From JAYYZW01 sp036339995 (GTDB lineage Bacteria; Pseudomonadota; Gammaproteobacteria; Ga0077536): 64,000 nucleotides of DNA. Below, piece by piece: positions 28,201 to 35,728 of this stretch. The stretch's first letter is position 1. Every line of letters starts with the position of its first letter. The translations under genes were made by a program, and so were the position numbers. The notes under the pieces were generated by a model. That model was not told the origin of the DNA. It ran no database searches and saw only the letters and a list, made by a program, of their open reading frames with translations. The stretch spans positions 8,035 through 72,034 of the forward strand of contig JAYYZW010000119.1 in the NCBI GenBank assembly GCA_036339995.1. Direction: 5' to 3'.

Positions 28201-28711
28201 TTTAAGGCGCACCGTTTCGGCCCTCAAATCGGGCCAGATCGTCAATTTGGATGACGCGATCGATGCACGCGTCGAAATCGAACTGCATATTCCCGCGCTG
28301 TTGCCGGAGAACTATCTGCCGGACGTGCATGCGCGCTTGATTTTGTACAAGCGCATCGCAAGCGCGCGCGGCGGCGAAGAGCTTAAGGATCTGCGCGAAG
28401 AGATCATCGATCGGTTCGGCGTTTTCGGTAGCCCTGTCGACAACCTGTTTCGTGTTACATCGCTGCGTCTCGACGCCGAGCATTTCGGAATTCGGAGAAT
28501 CGATCTGGGCAGCAGGGGCGGCCGAATCGAGTTTCATTCAAATACCAATATTGATCCGAGTAGTATCATCGATCTCGTGCAGACCGACCCTGACTACCGC
28601 ATGGATGGCGGCGAGAAATTACGGATTGTCAAAGAACTGCCCGATCGGGAGGCTAGGTTTGAAGAGCTGGCATTTCTGTTTGAGCAATTTCGCCGTAGAT
28701 ATGCTGCTTAA
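25244..28711 (+). CDS. mfd: Transcription-repair coupling factor
   Basis: Removes RNA polymerase stalled at lesions and recruits UvrA. 1155 residues from the ATG at 25244. UvrB-like N-terminal part (PDWETLPYDRFSPYQDIIS), RNA polymerase-interacting CarD-like region (PVVHEQHGVGRFQGLE, about 495), RecG-like translocase with Walker A CGDVGFGKTEVAMRAAF, DEEHRFGVRQKE box, and TRG/motif VI QLRGRVGRSHHRAYAY; then the C-terminal TRCF domain. It overlaps csiV by 11 bp. Confidence 0.98.
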   Translation: MLEPSARPSPLDPPRPGEPGEIGQWTRLYGAAKSVAIAAAASDQNGPVVIIAPDTASAIRFEREIAFFAPALPRYAIPDWETLPYDRFSPYQDIISERIATLIRMPSITHGVVIMGVNTAMHRFAPRKWMNARAFSQNPGDQLDRVAFLAKLDAAGYRRCVQVAEHGDYAVRGALIDVFPMGADQPFRIDLFDDEIETLRRFDVETQRSISHVDAIELLPAREFPLDDSAIREFRRAWRLEFEGRPQACSLYEDVSAGLAPAGIEYYLPLFFDELALVTDYFPGNALVVIDEGVEAASERFKHSVQERYEALRHDSERPIVKPPRMFVDFDIILAALAPFSCLTVSGIEPTRGTRATEFAAHAPVQVPVDARAADPFALLRDYTARADGRILFLAPSLGRRETLMELFTAQPFRPRPFETWSDFLQADARVGIAVAPAVGGVEIETPRISLLTEAQLFGERAAQSRRRRRSAADSEAVIRNLTELHDGSPVVHEQHGVGRFQGLEVLDVGGITNEFIKLEYADGDILYLPVSGLNLISRYSGVDPDHAPLHKLGSGQWDKARRKAAEKIRDVAAELLEINARRAARKGHAFAVDRGAYTSFEQAFPFEETVDQISAVEAVFDDMQKEQPMDRLICGDVGFGKTEVAMRAAFVAVNDGFQVAILVPTTLLARQHFETLKDRFADWPVRIEQLSRFQDSRAARDVLAGLADGRVDVVVGTHKLLGKDVRFRRMGLLIVDEEHRFGVRQKEQIKKLRSDVDILTLTATPIPRTLNLALAGTRELSIIATAPAKRLAIKTFVREWSEPLVREAILREIGRGGQVYFVHNEVGNIEKMADKVREIAPEARVAVAHGQMRERALEQVMLDFYHGRCNVLLCTTIIESGIDVSNANTMIINRANKFGLAQLYQLRGRVGRSHHRAYAYLVVPHRKEMTTDAVKRLEAIESLEELGVGFSLATHDLEIRGAGEILGEEQSGHIQEIGFGLYSELLRRTVSALKSGQIVNLDDAIDARVEIELHIPALLPENYLPDVHARLILYKRIASARGGEELKDLREEIIDRFGVFGSPVDNLFRVTSLRLDAEHFGIRRIDLGSRGGRIEFHSNTNIDPSSIIDLVQTDPDYRMDGGEKLRIVKELPDREARFEELAFLFEQFRRRYAA

Positions 28712-29486
28712 AAAATACCTGTGCGCTGCGCTTGCCGCCCTGCTTGCGCTACCGGGTGCGGGTATGGGTGCGGGTGTGGGTGTGGGTGCGGCAGGGTGGT
28801 ACCAGGTCGAGGTCGTCGTATTCCGGCATCTCCAGGGGCTAAGCGCGGGGGGTGAAGCCTGGCCGGAACTTACGGATCTTCCCGAGTTCGGCCGCGCTAT
28901 GGAATTGATCATCGATCTGCCCGAGATGTCCGACGAACCGCCGCCGCTGACGGCGGGTTCAGAAGCCGGGCCGACCCCCATTGCATTCGAATTACTGCAT
29001 AAAAAGGACCGCAAACTGAATGGCGTAGAGACTCGGTTACGGAATAGTGGCGAGTATGAACCGCTTCTTTTCGCCGCCTGGCGCCAACCGAGTTTCGGCG
29101 TCGCCCGCGCTAAGCGGATTTATCTCTCTGACGATTATCTCACGAGGCGCGGCCCGATCTTCACCGAATCGGATCCCGTGCACGGCGTTTCCGCCGTGGT
29201 GCCTCGTGCCGAGGGCGTGATCAGGGTCAAAGTCGGCCGTCTGCTCCATGTTAACGTGGACTTTCTTTATTACCACGAGGGCAACCCGGTACGCTTGACC
29301 GAAACGCGCAAACTCAAACTCCGGGAGATTCATTATTTCGATCACCCTCTGTTCGGCGTCATCCTTCAGGTATCCCCGTGGGTGCTACCGCAACTCGATC
29401 CGAAATCCGAGACCGATGGCGGCGAAGAAGACCGGCTGCAAGACGAGACCTCAGGTAAGCTTGCGGGTCAAAGCATCGATGATTGA
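28701..29486 (+). CDS. csiV: CsiV-like exported protein
   Basis: 261 residues from the ATG at 28701. Signal peptide MLLKKYLCAALAALLALPGA, then a Gly-rich stretch encoded by a hexamer repeat, then the family core WYQVEVVVFRH and, near the C terminus, RLTETRKLKLREIHYFDHP and FGVILQVSPW. Members of this family are reported as periplasmic peptidoglycan-binding proteins needed with type VI effectors in Vibrio; in most genomes, as here, the gene simply follows mfd and the role is unclear. The last 36 bp are convergent with the MTI phosphorylase gene. Confidence 0.8.
   Translation: MLLKKYLCAALAALLALPGAGMGAGVGVGAAGWYQVEVVVFRHLQGLSAGGEAWPELTDLPEFGRAMELIIDLPEMSDEPPPLTAGSEAGPTPIAFELLHKKDRKLNGVETRLRNSGEYEPLLFAAWRQPSFGVARAKRIYLSDDYLTRRGPIFTESDPVHGVSAVVPRAEGVIRVKVGRLLHVNVDFLYYHEGNPVRLTETRKLKLREIHYFDHPLFGVILQVSPWVLPQLDPKSETDGGEEDRLQDETSGKLAGQSIDD
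28755..28790 (+). repeat. Hexanucleotide repeat (GGTGNG)6 within csiV
   Basis: Six consecutive units of GGTGCG, GGTATG, GGTGCG, GGTGTG, GGTGTG, GGTGCG encode the alternating Gly-Ala/Met/Val tract just after the signal-peptide core. Being a 6-bp unit, copy changes would keep the frame and lengthen or shorten the tract rather than switch the gene off. Confidence 0.8.
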
Positions 29487-30191
29487 ACAAAGCTTCACCA
29501 TTCCTAGTGATAATTCACGCTCGATCGAATGCATCGTGATCGGCTCCGAAGAATGCCCGGCGGCGGGATTGACGACGAGCGAGAGATTAGCGTAATCAAT
29601 GCCGAGTTCGCGTGCGAGCGCGGCTTCCGGCATGCCAGTCATGCCGACGATGGTGCAGCCGTCTCGCTGCAGGCGATCGATCTCCGCAGCGGTTTCGAGG
29701 CGCGGCCCCTGTGTCGTGGCGTATACCCCCGAGTCGAGCACTCTGACATCCGCCGATGCCGCGGCCGCGACGAGTTTGACCCGTAGCGCGGAGGAATAGG
29801 GTTGAGCGAAGTCCACATGCTCCGGCTGCGACTGTGAGCCGTCGAAAAAGGTATGTTCGCGATCGCTGGTGTAATCGATCAACTGATCCGGGATGACAAC
29901 GACTCCGGGTATGGCCTCGGCCGCGATACCGCCGACGGCCGCCGTGGCGACGATTGCTTCGGCGCCTAAATCGGCGAGCACCCCGATGTTTGCTCGATAA
30001 TTGATTCGGTGAGGCGGCAGCTGATGCCCCGGGCCGTGCCGCGGCAGGAACAACAATTCGACGCCGTTGAGCATGCCGGATGTCACGGCGTCCGACGGCC
30101 TGCCCCAGGCGGTCATTATGCGGTGCGACTGGCCTGGTTCGAGCCCGGTTACTTCGTCGAGACCGCTACCGCCGATGACCGCGAGCTTCAT
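29451..30191 (-). CDS. S-methyl-5'-thioinosine phosphorylase
   Basis: Purine nucleoside phosphorylase family member next to mfd-csiV, in the position of the characterised Pseudomonas methylthioinosine phosphorylase. It would yield methylthioribose-1-phosphate plus hypoxanthine. 246 residues: MKLAVIGGSGLDEVTGLE, LPRHGPGHQLPPHRINYRAN (phosphate and substrate loop), GVYATTQGPRLETAAEI, and IVGMTGMPEAALARELGIDY followed by NLSLVVNPAAG. The choice of inosine over adenosine substrate is inferred from context (mtaD and hpt nearby) and not from a residue I can verify. It overlaps hpt by 4 bp. Confidence 0.85.
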   Translation of the reverse strand: MKLAVIGGSGLDEVTGLEPGQSHRIMTAWGRPSDAVTSGMLNGVELLFLPRHGPGHQLPPHRINYRANIGVLADLGAEAIVATAAVGGIAAEAIPGVVVIPDQLIDYTSDREHTFFDGSQSQPEHVDFAQPYSSALRVKLVAAAASADVRVLDSGVYATTQGPRLETAAEIDRLQRDGCTIVGMTGMPEAALARELGIDYANLSLVVNPAAGHSSEPITMHSIERELSLGMVKLCSIIDALTRKLT

Positions 30192-30751
30192 GCGGTCGGC
30201 TTGACGGCGAATATCCCGGCCGCATTGCGTAAATAAGTCTTGTAATCCATGCCGAATCCAAAGAGGTACTCGTCGGGCAGTACCAGCCCGGAAAAATCCG
30301 TAGACTCAAGCCCCGCGCGTTTGCTGACATCCTTGCTTACCAACACGGCTGTCAACACTTCTGCCGCACCCAGACGCTCGCATTCGCCCACCACCGCCGC
30401 GAGCGTTAGACCGCGATCCAGCACGTCGTCAATCACGAGTACGGTCCGTCCTTTGACCGCCTCGGGCGGTTTCTTGATCCACCGTAGTTCGCCGCCCGTC
30501 GTATCCATGCCATAGCGCGTCAGGTGCGTATAGTCGACTTGCAGCGGGAATTCGAGGCGCTGCAGAAGCATCGTCAGGGGAACGACGCCACCTGTCATTA
30601 TGGCGAGCAGCAACGGATTTGTCTGGCTCAGATTTTCAGTGATCGCGCGTGCCATATGGTCGACGGCGGCGTTGATTTCCTCGGGAGCAGCCAGGCGGCG
30701 CGCGTTTGCACGCACCTCACTCAGTTCGGGGGGGATACCTGGCTCATTCAT
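30188..30751 (-). CDS. hpt: Hypoxanthine(-guanine) phosphoribosyltransferase
   Basis: Salvages hypoxanthine to IMP with PRPP. 187 residues from the ATG at 30751 (MNEPGIPPELSEVRANARRL); a longer frame to 30826 overlaps the upstream gene. LAIMTGGVVPLTMLLQRL is the purine loop, and TVLVIDDVLDRGLTLAAVV is the PRPP-binding motif with the two acidic residues. The end includes EYLFGFGMDYKTYLRN. It overlaps both the DUF815 gene (8 bp) and the MTI phosphorylase (4 bp), so hypoxanthine release and recapture are encoded in one operon. Confidence 0.92.
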   Translation of the reverse strand: MNEPGIPPELSEVRANARRLAAPEEINAAVDHMARAITENLSQTNPLLLAIMTGGVVPLTMLLQRLEFPLQVDYTHLTRYGMDTTGGELRWIKKPPEAVKGRTVLVIDDVLDRGLTLAAVVGECERLGAAEVLTAVLVSKDVSKRAGLESTDFSGLVLPDEYLFGFGMDYKTYLRNAAGIFAVKPTA

Positions 30752-31670
30752 CGCATTGCCGTAGTGCCGTGCGACCCGCCCAGTCACGGGCGAACTGATA
30801 AGCCGAGCGGCCGCTTCGAGATCCATGAAGCAGTGCCCATTGCAGCGCAGCCTCGCGTATGGCTTCGCGGTCTAGCGAATCGGCGCCGAGGACTTCCAGC
30901 CAATGCATGGCGATGTCCAGGTATTTCTCCTGGTTTAGCGGATGAAAAGAAAGCCACATACCGAACCGTTCTGACAGCGAGATCTTTTCTTCCACCGCCT
31001 CCGCCTGATGCAGTTCTCCGTCGACGATTCGAGTGCGCAGATTGTCATCCTGATGTTCCGGCATGAGATGACGGCGATTGGAAGTCGCATAGATTACGAT
31101 GTTCTCCGGTGTGTCCAGTATCGATCCATCAAGTACCGTTTTGAGCGCGCGGTAGGTGGCATCGTTTTCGTCAAACGAAAGATCGTCGCAATAGATTACG
31201 TAGCGTGATTCGGTGTCGTGCAGGCGGTCGACGATATCGGGCAGATCCGTCAAATCAAGGCGATCGACTTCGACCAAACGGAGCCCCTCGGATGCATAAT
31301 CGTTCAACAGGGCTTTTACCAGCGATGACTTCCCCGTACCCCGTGGGCCCCATAAAAGGGCGTTATTAGCAGGCAGTCCGGAGAGGAATTGTCGCGTATT
31401 GCGCACCAGGGCATCTTTCTGCTGGTCAATGTGCAGCAAATCCGCGAGCGCGACGGGATTGAAGCGAGTAATCGCCTGCAGCCGGCCACTACGGCCGTTC
31501 GTCCTCCAGCGCCAGGCGATCGCACCTTCCAATTCCTCGGTGTCAGTTTGAGGTAACAATTGCTCGAGTCGATCGATGAGGTATTCGGCCCGCTCGAAAA
31601 ACTTGTCTGCCTTATTCAATTCAACGATCCGGGAAATAAAAACGGGAGCTATTCTACTTGATCGACACAA
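30744..31670 (-). CDS. DUF815 AAA-family ATP-binding protein
   Basis: 308 residues. Walker A in LLWGPRGTGKSSLVKALL (about residue 107), Walker B-like VIYCDDLSFDENDATYRALK, sensor-like IVIYATSNRRHLMPE. These are the hallmarks of the DUF815 family of AAA-like ATPases, whose cellular role is not defined. The start is a GTG at 31670; a downstream TTG is possible. It is the first gene of the operon with hpt and MTI phosphorylase. Confidence 0.85.
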   Translation of the reverse strand: MCRSSRIAPVFISRIVELNKADKFFERAEYLIDRLEQLLPQTDTEELEGAIAWRWRTNGRSGRLQAITRFNPVALADLLHIDQQKDALVRNTRQFLSGLPANNALLWGPRGTGKSSLVKALLNDYASEGLRLVEVDRLDLTDLPDIVDRLHDTESRYVIYCDDLSFDENDATYRALKTVLDGSILDTPENIVIYATSNRRHLMPEHQDDNLRTRIVDGELHQAEAVEEKISLSERFGMWLSFHPLNQEKYLDIAMHWLEVLGADSLDREAIREAALQWALLHGSRSGRSAYQFARDWAGRTALRQCDE

Positions 31671-31765
31671 GGCGTGAGTTCGAGCCGTGCTAATCTGAGA
31701 CCGTGGATTCGGCGGGAGGTCGGCGCGGGGGCACCGGTCAGGCTGGTGTCACTCCGGCGCTTTAC

Positions 31766-32449
31766 TTACGAAACCATCGCGACCGGGCCGTCGATGGCGG
31801 CCTCGCGATTCAAGGTGCGGGTCAATTGGATTTCAAATCGCTTCTTGTAGTTCAACAGGTCTAAGGGTCTCAGTGACTGGGCGCCAATTTGTTGTATGAA
31901 GCGGGTCGAAAGGTCAAGGTCGGTGATGTAGATGCGGTAACAATTACCATTGCGGCGCCGCGCTTGAACGTATTCCGCAACCTCGAAGAACAGCGAACCA
32001 CCATGCTCCCAGGTCGAAAATCCCCTGTTATTGCAATAAATGGTGAACTGCTGATGACCACTCGAATCGGCGTCCGCAAGAACCTGCAGAGAGAGGTGGA
32101 CCGAAGTCGCGGCCAGATCATCAAAGTAGGGTTTCAATTGAACATTGCGATTATTGGGTATGATTTCAACCGTATCGATCGCTATTTTATCAATGGAATC
32201 CCCATCTCCAGGCGACCCGGAGCAAGGTGGGAGGGCTGATTCCAGAAACCGACGGTAGTGCTGTAAAAGTGCAGTGATCGAATAGCATTCCTGCAACTGA
32301 ACCAGGAGGACGCCGCGTTCATCCAGCACGTAAACGTCGGCCCGCCGTGGCCGGTCTCTGTTGTTTGCCAGGAAGCGCTTCTCAGTGATTGGGACAGCAG
32401 CGGTTCGGGATTTTTTCGCATTCATCCTCATGCCGCCTAATAGCGGCAC
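31766..32449 (-). CDS. Stand-alone C-terminal region of a class I adenylate cyclase (possible remnant)
   Basis: 227 residues with no signal or membrane segment. The pattern VYVLDERGVLLVQ near residue 38, then FTIYCNNRGFST, EVAEYVQARRRNG and YRIYITDLDLS, ending in a LLNYKKRFEIQLTRTLN helix, resembles what I recall of the C-terminal third of pseudomonad-type class I adenylate cyclases (CyaA, about 850-950 residues). No catalytic N-terminal domain is encoded upstream: only 296 bp separate it from glyA. It is therefore either a 5'-deleted gene or a separated regulatory domain. The family assignment is from memory. The start is uncertain (GTG 32449, or ATG codons 6 and 8 codons in). Confidence 0.5.
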   Translation of the reverse strand: MPLLGGMRMNAKKSRTAAVPITEKRFLANNRDRPRRADVYVLDERGVLLVQLQECYSITALLQHYRRFLESALPPCSGSPGDGDSIDKIAIDTVEIIPNNRNVQLKPYFDDLAATSVHLSLQVLADADSSGHQQFTIYCNNRGFSTWEHGGSLFFEVAEYVQARRRNGNCYRIYITDLDLSTRFIQQIGAQSLRPLDLLNYKKRFEIQLTRTLNREAAIDGPVAMVS

Positions 32450-32544
32450 GGCGTGCGATTTCTCCAGTGCGCAAGGGCTTCGGCCACGTTGTTTCGGCGC
32501 TCACGGGCTACCCGGATAATCCCTGCAAATTCAAAGTGTTTGGA

Positions 32545-32573
32545 TTGTATCCGGTGGAACAATCGTAGATAAT
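32545..32573 (+). promoter_or_regulatory. Candidate sigma-70 promoter for glyA
   Basis: TTGTAT (32545-32550), 17-bp spacer, GATAAT (32568-32573), in the 296-bp gap between the cyclase-like ORF and glyA. It would give a leader of roughly 165 nt. No glycine or SAM riboswitch was recognised in that leader, and I see nothing else in this gap. Confidence 0.4.
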
Positions 32574-32745
32574 TCCAAGCGGCGTTTCGTTGCGCCCGAC
32601 CTTGAACCGCAATCGGACAAATCGCAGAATTCGTTGTGAATTTGCGTGGAACGTCGGAATTCTCTCGTGATCGTCACGGCGGGTCAGGCGGTCACCACCG
32701 CAAATCCGCGGCCATCATGACCGAACCGGAGGACGGCACACTAAA

Positions 32746-34002
32746 ATGTTTTCCCGCACCGAGATAATTGCTGATTTCGACCCGGATCTTGCACACGCAC
32801 TGAACGACGAACGAAAGCGCCAGGAGACGCACATCGAACTCATCGCATCCGAAAATTACGCGAGTCCCCGAGTGCTTGAGGCTGCGGCGACGGTTTTGAC
32901 CAACAAGTACGCGGAAGGTTATCCCGGCAAGCGTTATTACGGTGGCTGCGAACATGTCGACGTTGTGGAACAACTGGCGATCGACCGCGCCATGGAATTA
33001 TTCGACGCGGCCTACGCCAATGTGCAACCGCACTCCGGTTCGCAGGCCAACGGTGCGGTTTATCTCGCCATGCTCGAGCCTGGCGACACGGTGCTCGGCA
33101 TGAGTCTGGCCGACGGTGGTCACCTGACCCACGGCGCCTCCGTCAATTTTTCGGGCCGGATTTATCGCTCGGTGCAATATGGGTTGAATGCAGATACCGG
33201 TGAAATCGATTATGACGAAGTCGTGAAACTCGCCCGTGAACATAAACCCGCCATGATCATGACGGGCTTCTCCGCTTATTCCAGGGTCGTGGACTGGGCA
33301 CGGTTTCGCGAAATCGCCGATGAAGTCGGCGCGTATCTCGTTTCGGATATCGCGCATGTAGCGGGGTTGGTCGCTACGGGTTTGTACCCTTCTCCGATCG
33401 ACCTGGCCGACATGACGACCACGACGACGCACAAGACCCTACGTGGCCCACGCAGCGGTTTGATCCTTGGACGGCCGAACGAGGAATTGGAGAAGAAGGT
33501 CAATTCCGCAGTCTTTCCCGGCCTGCAGGGTGGTCCGTTAATGCACATTATCGCGGCGAAGGCCGTGGCCTTAAAGGAAGCGATGGCGCCCGGCTTTCTG
33601 GCCTATCAGGAGCAGGTGATTACAAACGCACGCGCGATGGCGGGCACGTTCATGAGCCGGTCGTACAAGGTCGTCTCAGGGGGCACGGACAATCATCTGT
33701 TTCTCGTCGATTTAGTGGCCAAGGATATGACCGGCAAGGCCGCCGACGCAGCACTCGGGGCCGCGCATATCACAGTGAATAAAAATGCCGTGCCCAACGA
33801 TCCGCAATCCCCGTTCGTCACGAGCGGCATACGAATCGGGACGCCGGCGATGACAACCAGAGGTTTCGGTGAAAGCGATGCGACGGAGGTCGCGGGTTGG
33901 ATGTGCGACATACTAGATTCCATCGACGACGAAAACGTAATCATGGGTGTGCGCAGCAAAGTAGAAGAAATCTGCGCGCAGCACCCGGTGTATGGCGATT
34001 AA
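32746..34002 (+). CDS. glyA: Serine hydroxymethyltransferase
   Basis: PLP enzyme that interconverts serine and glycine with tetrahydrofolate. 418 residues, the family norm. HIELIASENYASPRVLEA, EGYPGKRYYGGCEHVD, QPHSGSQANGAVYLAML, and the PLP lysine in TTTTHKTLRGPRSGLIL (about residue 229). It heads the conserved glyA-nrdR-riboflavin cluster. Its glycine output connects functionally to the glycine cleavage genes at 55-57 kb. Confidence 0.99.
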   Translation: MFSRTEIIADFDPDLAHALNDERKRQETHIELIASENYASPRVLEAAATVLTNKYAEGYPGKRYYGGCEHVDVVEQLAIDRAMELFDAAYANVQPHSGSQANGAVYLAMLEPGDTVLGMSLADGGHLTHGASVNFSGRIYRSVQYGLNADTGEIDYDEVVKLAREHKPAMIMTGFSAYSRVVDWARFREIADEVGAYLVSDIAHVAGLVATGLYPSPIDLADMTTTTTHKTLRGPRSGLILGRPNEELEKKVNSAVFPGLQGGPLMHIIAAKAVALKEAMAPGFLAYQEQVITNARAMAGTFMSRSYKVVSGGTDNHLFLVDLVAKDMTGKAADAALGAAHITVNKNAVPNDPQSPFVTSGIRIGTPAMTTRGFGESDATEVAGWMCDILDSIDDENVIMGVRSKVEEICAQHPVYGD

Positions 34003-34005
34003 TTG

Positions 34006-34030
34006 GAACCTATCTCATTCAGATAGGTTC
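34006..34030. terminator. 10-bp inverted repeat between glyA and nrdR
   Basis: GAACCTATCT-CATTC-AGATAGGTTC: perfect 10-bp stem with a 5-nt loop, starting 3 bp after the glyA stop and ending 19 bp before nrdR. There is no U tract, so it is not a classical intrinsic terminator. It may be an mRNA-stabilising stem or a processing or attenuation site. Confidence 0.5.
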
Positions 34031-34049
34031 TAGACTGCGGTTGAAGTGA

Positions 34050-34568
34050 ATGCATTGCCCATTTTGTGAACATTCCGATACCCGGGTAATTGATTCCCGA
34101 CTTCTCGGTGACGGGGATCAAATCCGCCGGCGCCGCGAATGCCAGAGTTGTAAAGCGCGATTTACGACTTACGAAACGGCTGAACTAAGCCTTCCCAGAA
34201 TTATCAAAAGCGATGGTCGCCGCGAGACTTTCAACGATGGAAAACTCCGCAGCGGTATTTTGAAGGCGCTCGAAAAACGACCCGTACCAACGGAGCGCGT
34301 CGAAGACGCGATCAATCAGGTTAAGCGCCGCATACGTGAAAGTGGTGAACGTGAAATCGATGCCGTCAAGATCGGTGAACTCGTCATGAATGCCCTGCGA
34401 GGCCTAGATCACGTGGCCTACGTGCGCTTCGCCTCCGTGTATAGGAGTTTCGAGGACGTACGCGCCTTCCTCGAAGAGATAGAGCAACTCGAAAACGAAC
34501 TGCCGCCCAATCTTCGCGATCAACAACTCGAATTGTTGAAAGCGGAAAAACCCAAGAAACCCCGCTGA
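34050..34568 (+). CDS. nrdR: Transcriptional repressor NrdR
   Basis: Zinc-ribbon plus ATP-cone repressor of ribonucleotide reductase genes. 172 residues: MHCPFCEHSDTRVIDSR and RRRRECQSCKARFTTYE provide the two CxxC pairs (zinc ribbon, residues 3-34). The ATP cone covers about 49-139 (KSDGRRETFNDGKLRSGI, RFASVYRSFEDV). glyA upstream and ribD downstream match the usual order. I see no obvious NrdR box inside this window. Confidence 0.98.
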   Translation: MHCPFCEHSDTRVIDSRLLGDGDQIRRRRECQSCKARFTTYETAELSLPRIIKSDGRRETFNDGKLRSGILKALEKRPVPTERVEDAINQVKRRIRESGEREIDAVKIGELVMNALRGLDHVAYVRFASVYRSFEDVRAFLEEIEQLENELPPNLRDQQLELLKAEKPKKPR

Positions 34569-34592
34569 AACATTTCACCGGCGGAGCGCCGC

Positions 34593-35708
34593 ATGCATGA
34601 CACCCAGGACGAGCACTACATGGCGATCGCGCTCGAACTCGCGCGCGGCGGTCTTTATTCGGCTGCACCAAATCCGCGCGTCGGATGCGTGCTGGTCAAC
34701 GACGGCGTCGAAATCGGCCGCGGTTATCATCGCCGAGCGGGTGAGGCGCACGCGGAAATCGAGGCGCTTACGAAGGCCGACGGCGATCCCCGTGGCGCGA
34801 CCGCGTATGTGTCCCTGGAACCATGCAACCATGTCGGACGCACCCCGCCCTGTACCGAAGCCCTGCTCGACGCCGGTATTGCGCGCGTCGTCTACGCCGC
34901 AACCGATCCCAATCCCAGCGTGAACGGCCGCGGCGCCGAGCGCCTCCGAAATGCGGGCATCGAAGTGCTCGGAGGCGTTCAAAGCGACGAAGCGGCCGCG
35001 CTCAACCGTGGGTTTTTTTCACGGATGCAAGATGGGCGTCCGTTTGTTCGTGTCAAAATCGCCATGAGCATGGATGCCTGTGTCGCGCTCGAGAACGGCG
35101 AGAGCCAGTGGATAACAGGTGAGCAGGCGCGCGCCGATGTACATCGCTTGCGAGCGGAGTCCTGTGCCATCGTGACGGGGATCGGCACGGTACTGACAGA
35201 CGATCCATTGCTGAATGTCCGTGATCAGCGCTACGAATTACACGGCCGCCATCCACGGCGAGTCGTTCTGGACAATCGGTTGCGTATGCCGGTGAACGCA
35301 CGCATGTTATCGCTCGCAGGCGAGACGTGGATCTTTCACGGCGAAGGTGGAGCTGAAACGGCGCCTAGATTGTCGAATAAAGGCGCGCGCATCGAGGCCA
35401 TTGCGTCCCACGAGGGACGCATCGATATTGGGAGGTTGCTGGCGCGTCTGGGCGAACTCGAGATCAATGAACTCATGGTCGAAGCCGGACCAACCTTGAC
35501 CAGTGCTTTCATTACCGAAGGTCAATTCGACGAACTCGTTATTTACGTTGCGCCGAAGCTGCTCGGCAGATCGGGGCGCCGCGCGCTGGAAGTCGAATCC
35601 CCTGCCAATCTGGTCCGGGCCAGGCAGTTTGACCTTGTGTCCTGCGAACCAATCGGCGATGACGTACGATGGATCCTGCGACCAGAGCCGGGCCGGCACC
35701 AAGGCTAA
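34593..35708 (+). CDS. ribD: Bifunctional riboflavin deaminase / reductase
   Basis: Second and third steps of riboflavin synthesis. 371 residues. N-terminal zinc deaminase: HAEIEAL and SLEPCNHVGRTPPCTEAL (His and two Cys ligands). C-terminal NADPH reductase: VRVKIAMSMDACVAL, TGIGTVLTDDPLLNVR, LMVEAGPTLTSAFI and YVAPKLLG. The overlap with the long reading of ribE is only apparent; the true ribE ATG is 20 bp downstream. Confidence 0.97.
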   Translation: MHDTQDEHYMAIALELARGGLYSAAPNPRVGCVLVNDGVEIGRGYHRRAGEAHAEIEALTKADGDPRGATAYVSLEPCNHVGRTPPCTEALLDAGIARVVYAATDPNPSVNGRGAERLRNAGIEVLGGVQSDEAAALNRGFFSRMQDGRPFVRVKIAMSMDACVALENGESQWITGEQARADVHRLRAESCAIVTGIGTVLTDDPLLNVRDQRYELHGRHPRRVVLDNRLRMPVNARMLSLAGETWIFHGEGGAETAPRLSNKGARIEAIASHEGRIDIGRLLARLGELEINELMVEAGPTLTSAFITEGQFDELVIYVAPKLLGRSGRRALEVESPANLVRARQFDLVSCEPIGDDVRWILRPEPGRHQG

Positions 35709-35728
35709 CAGCGGTTGATTTAGCAAAC

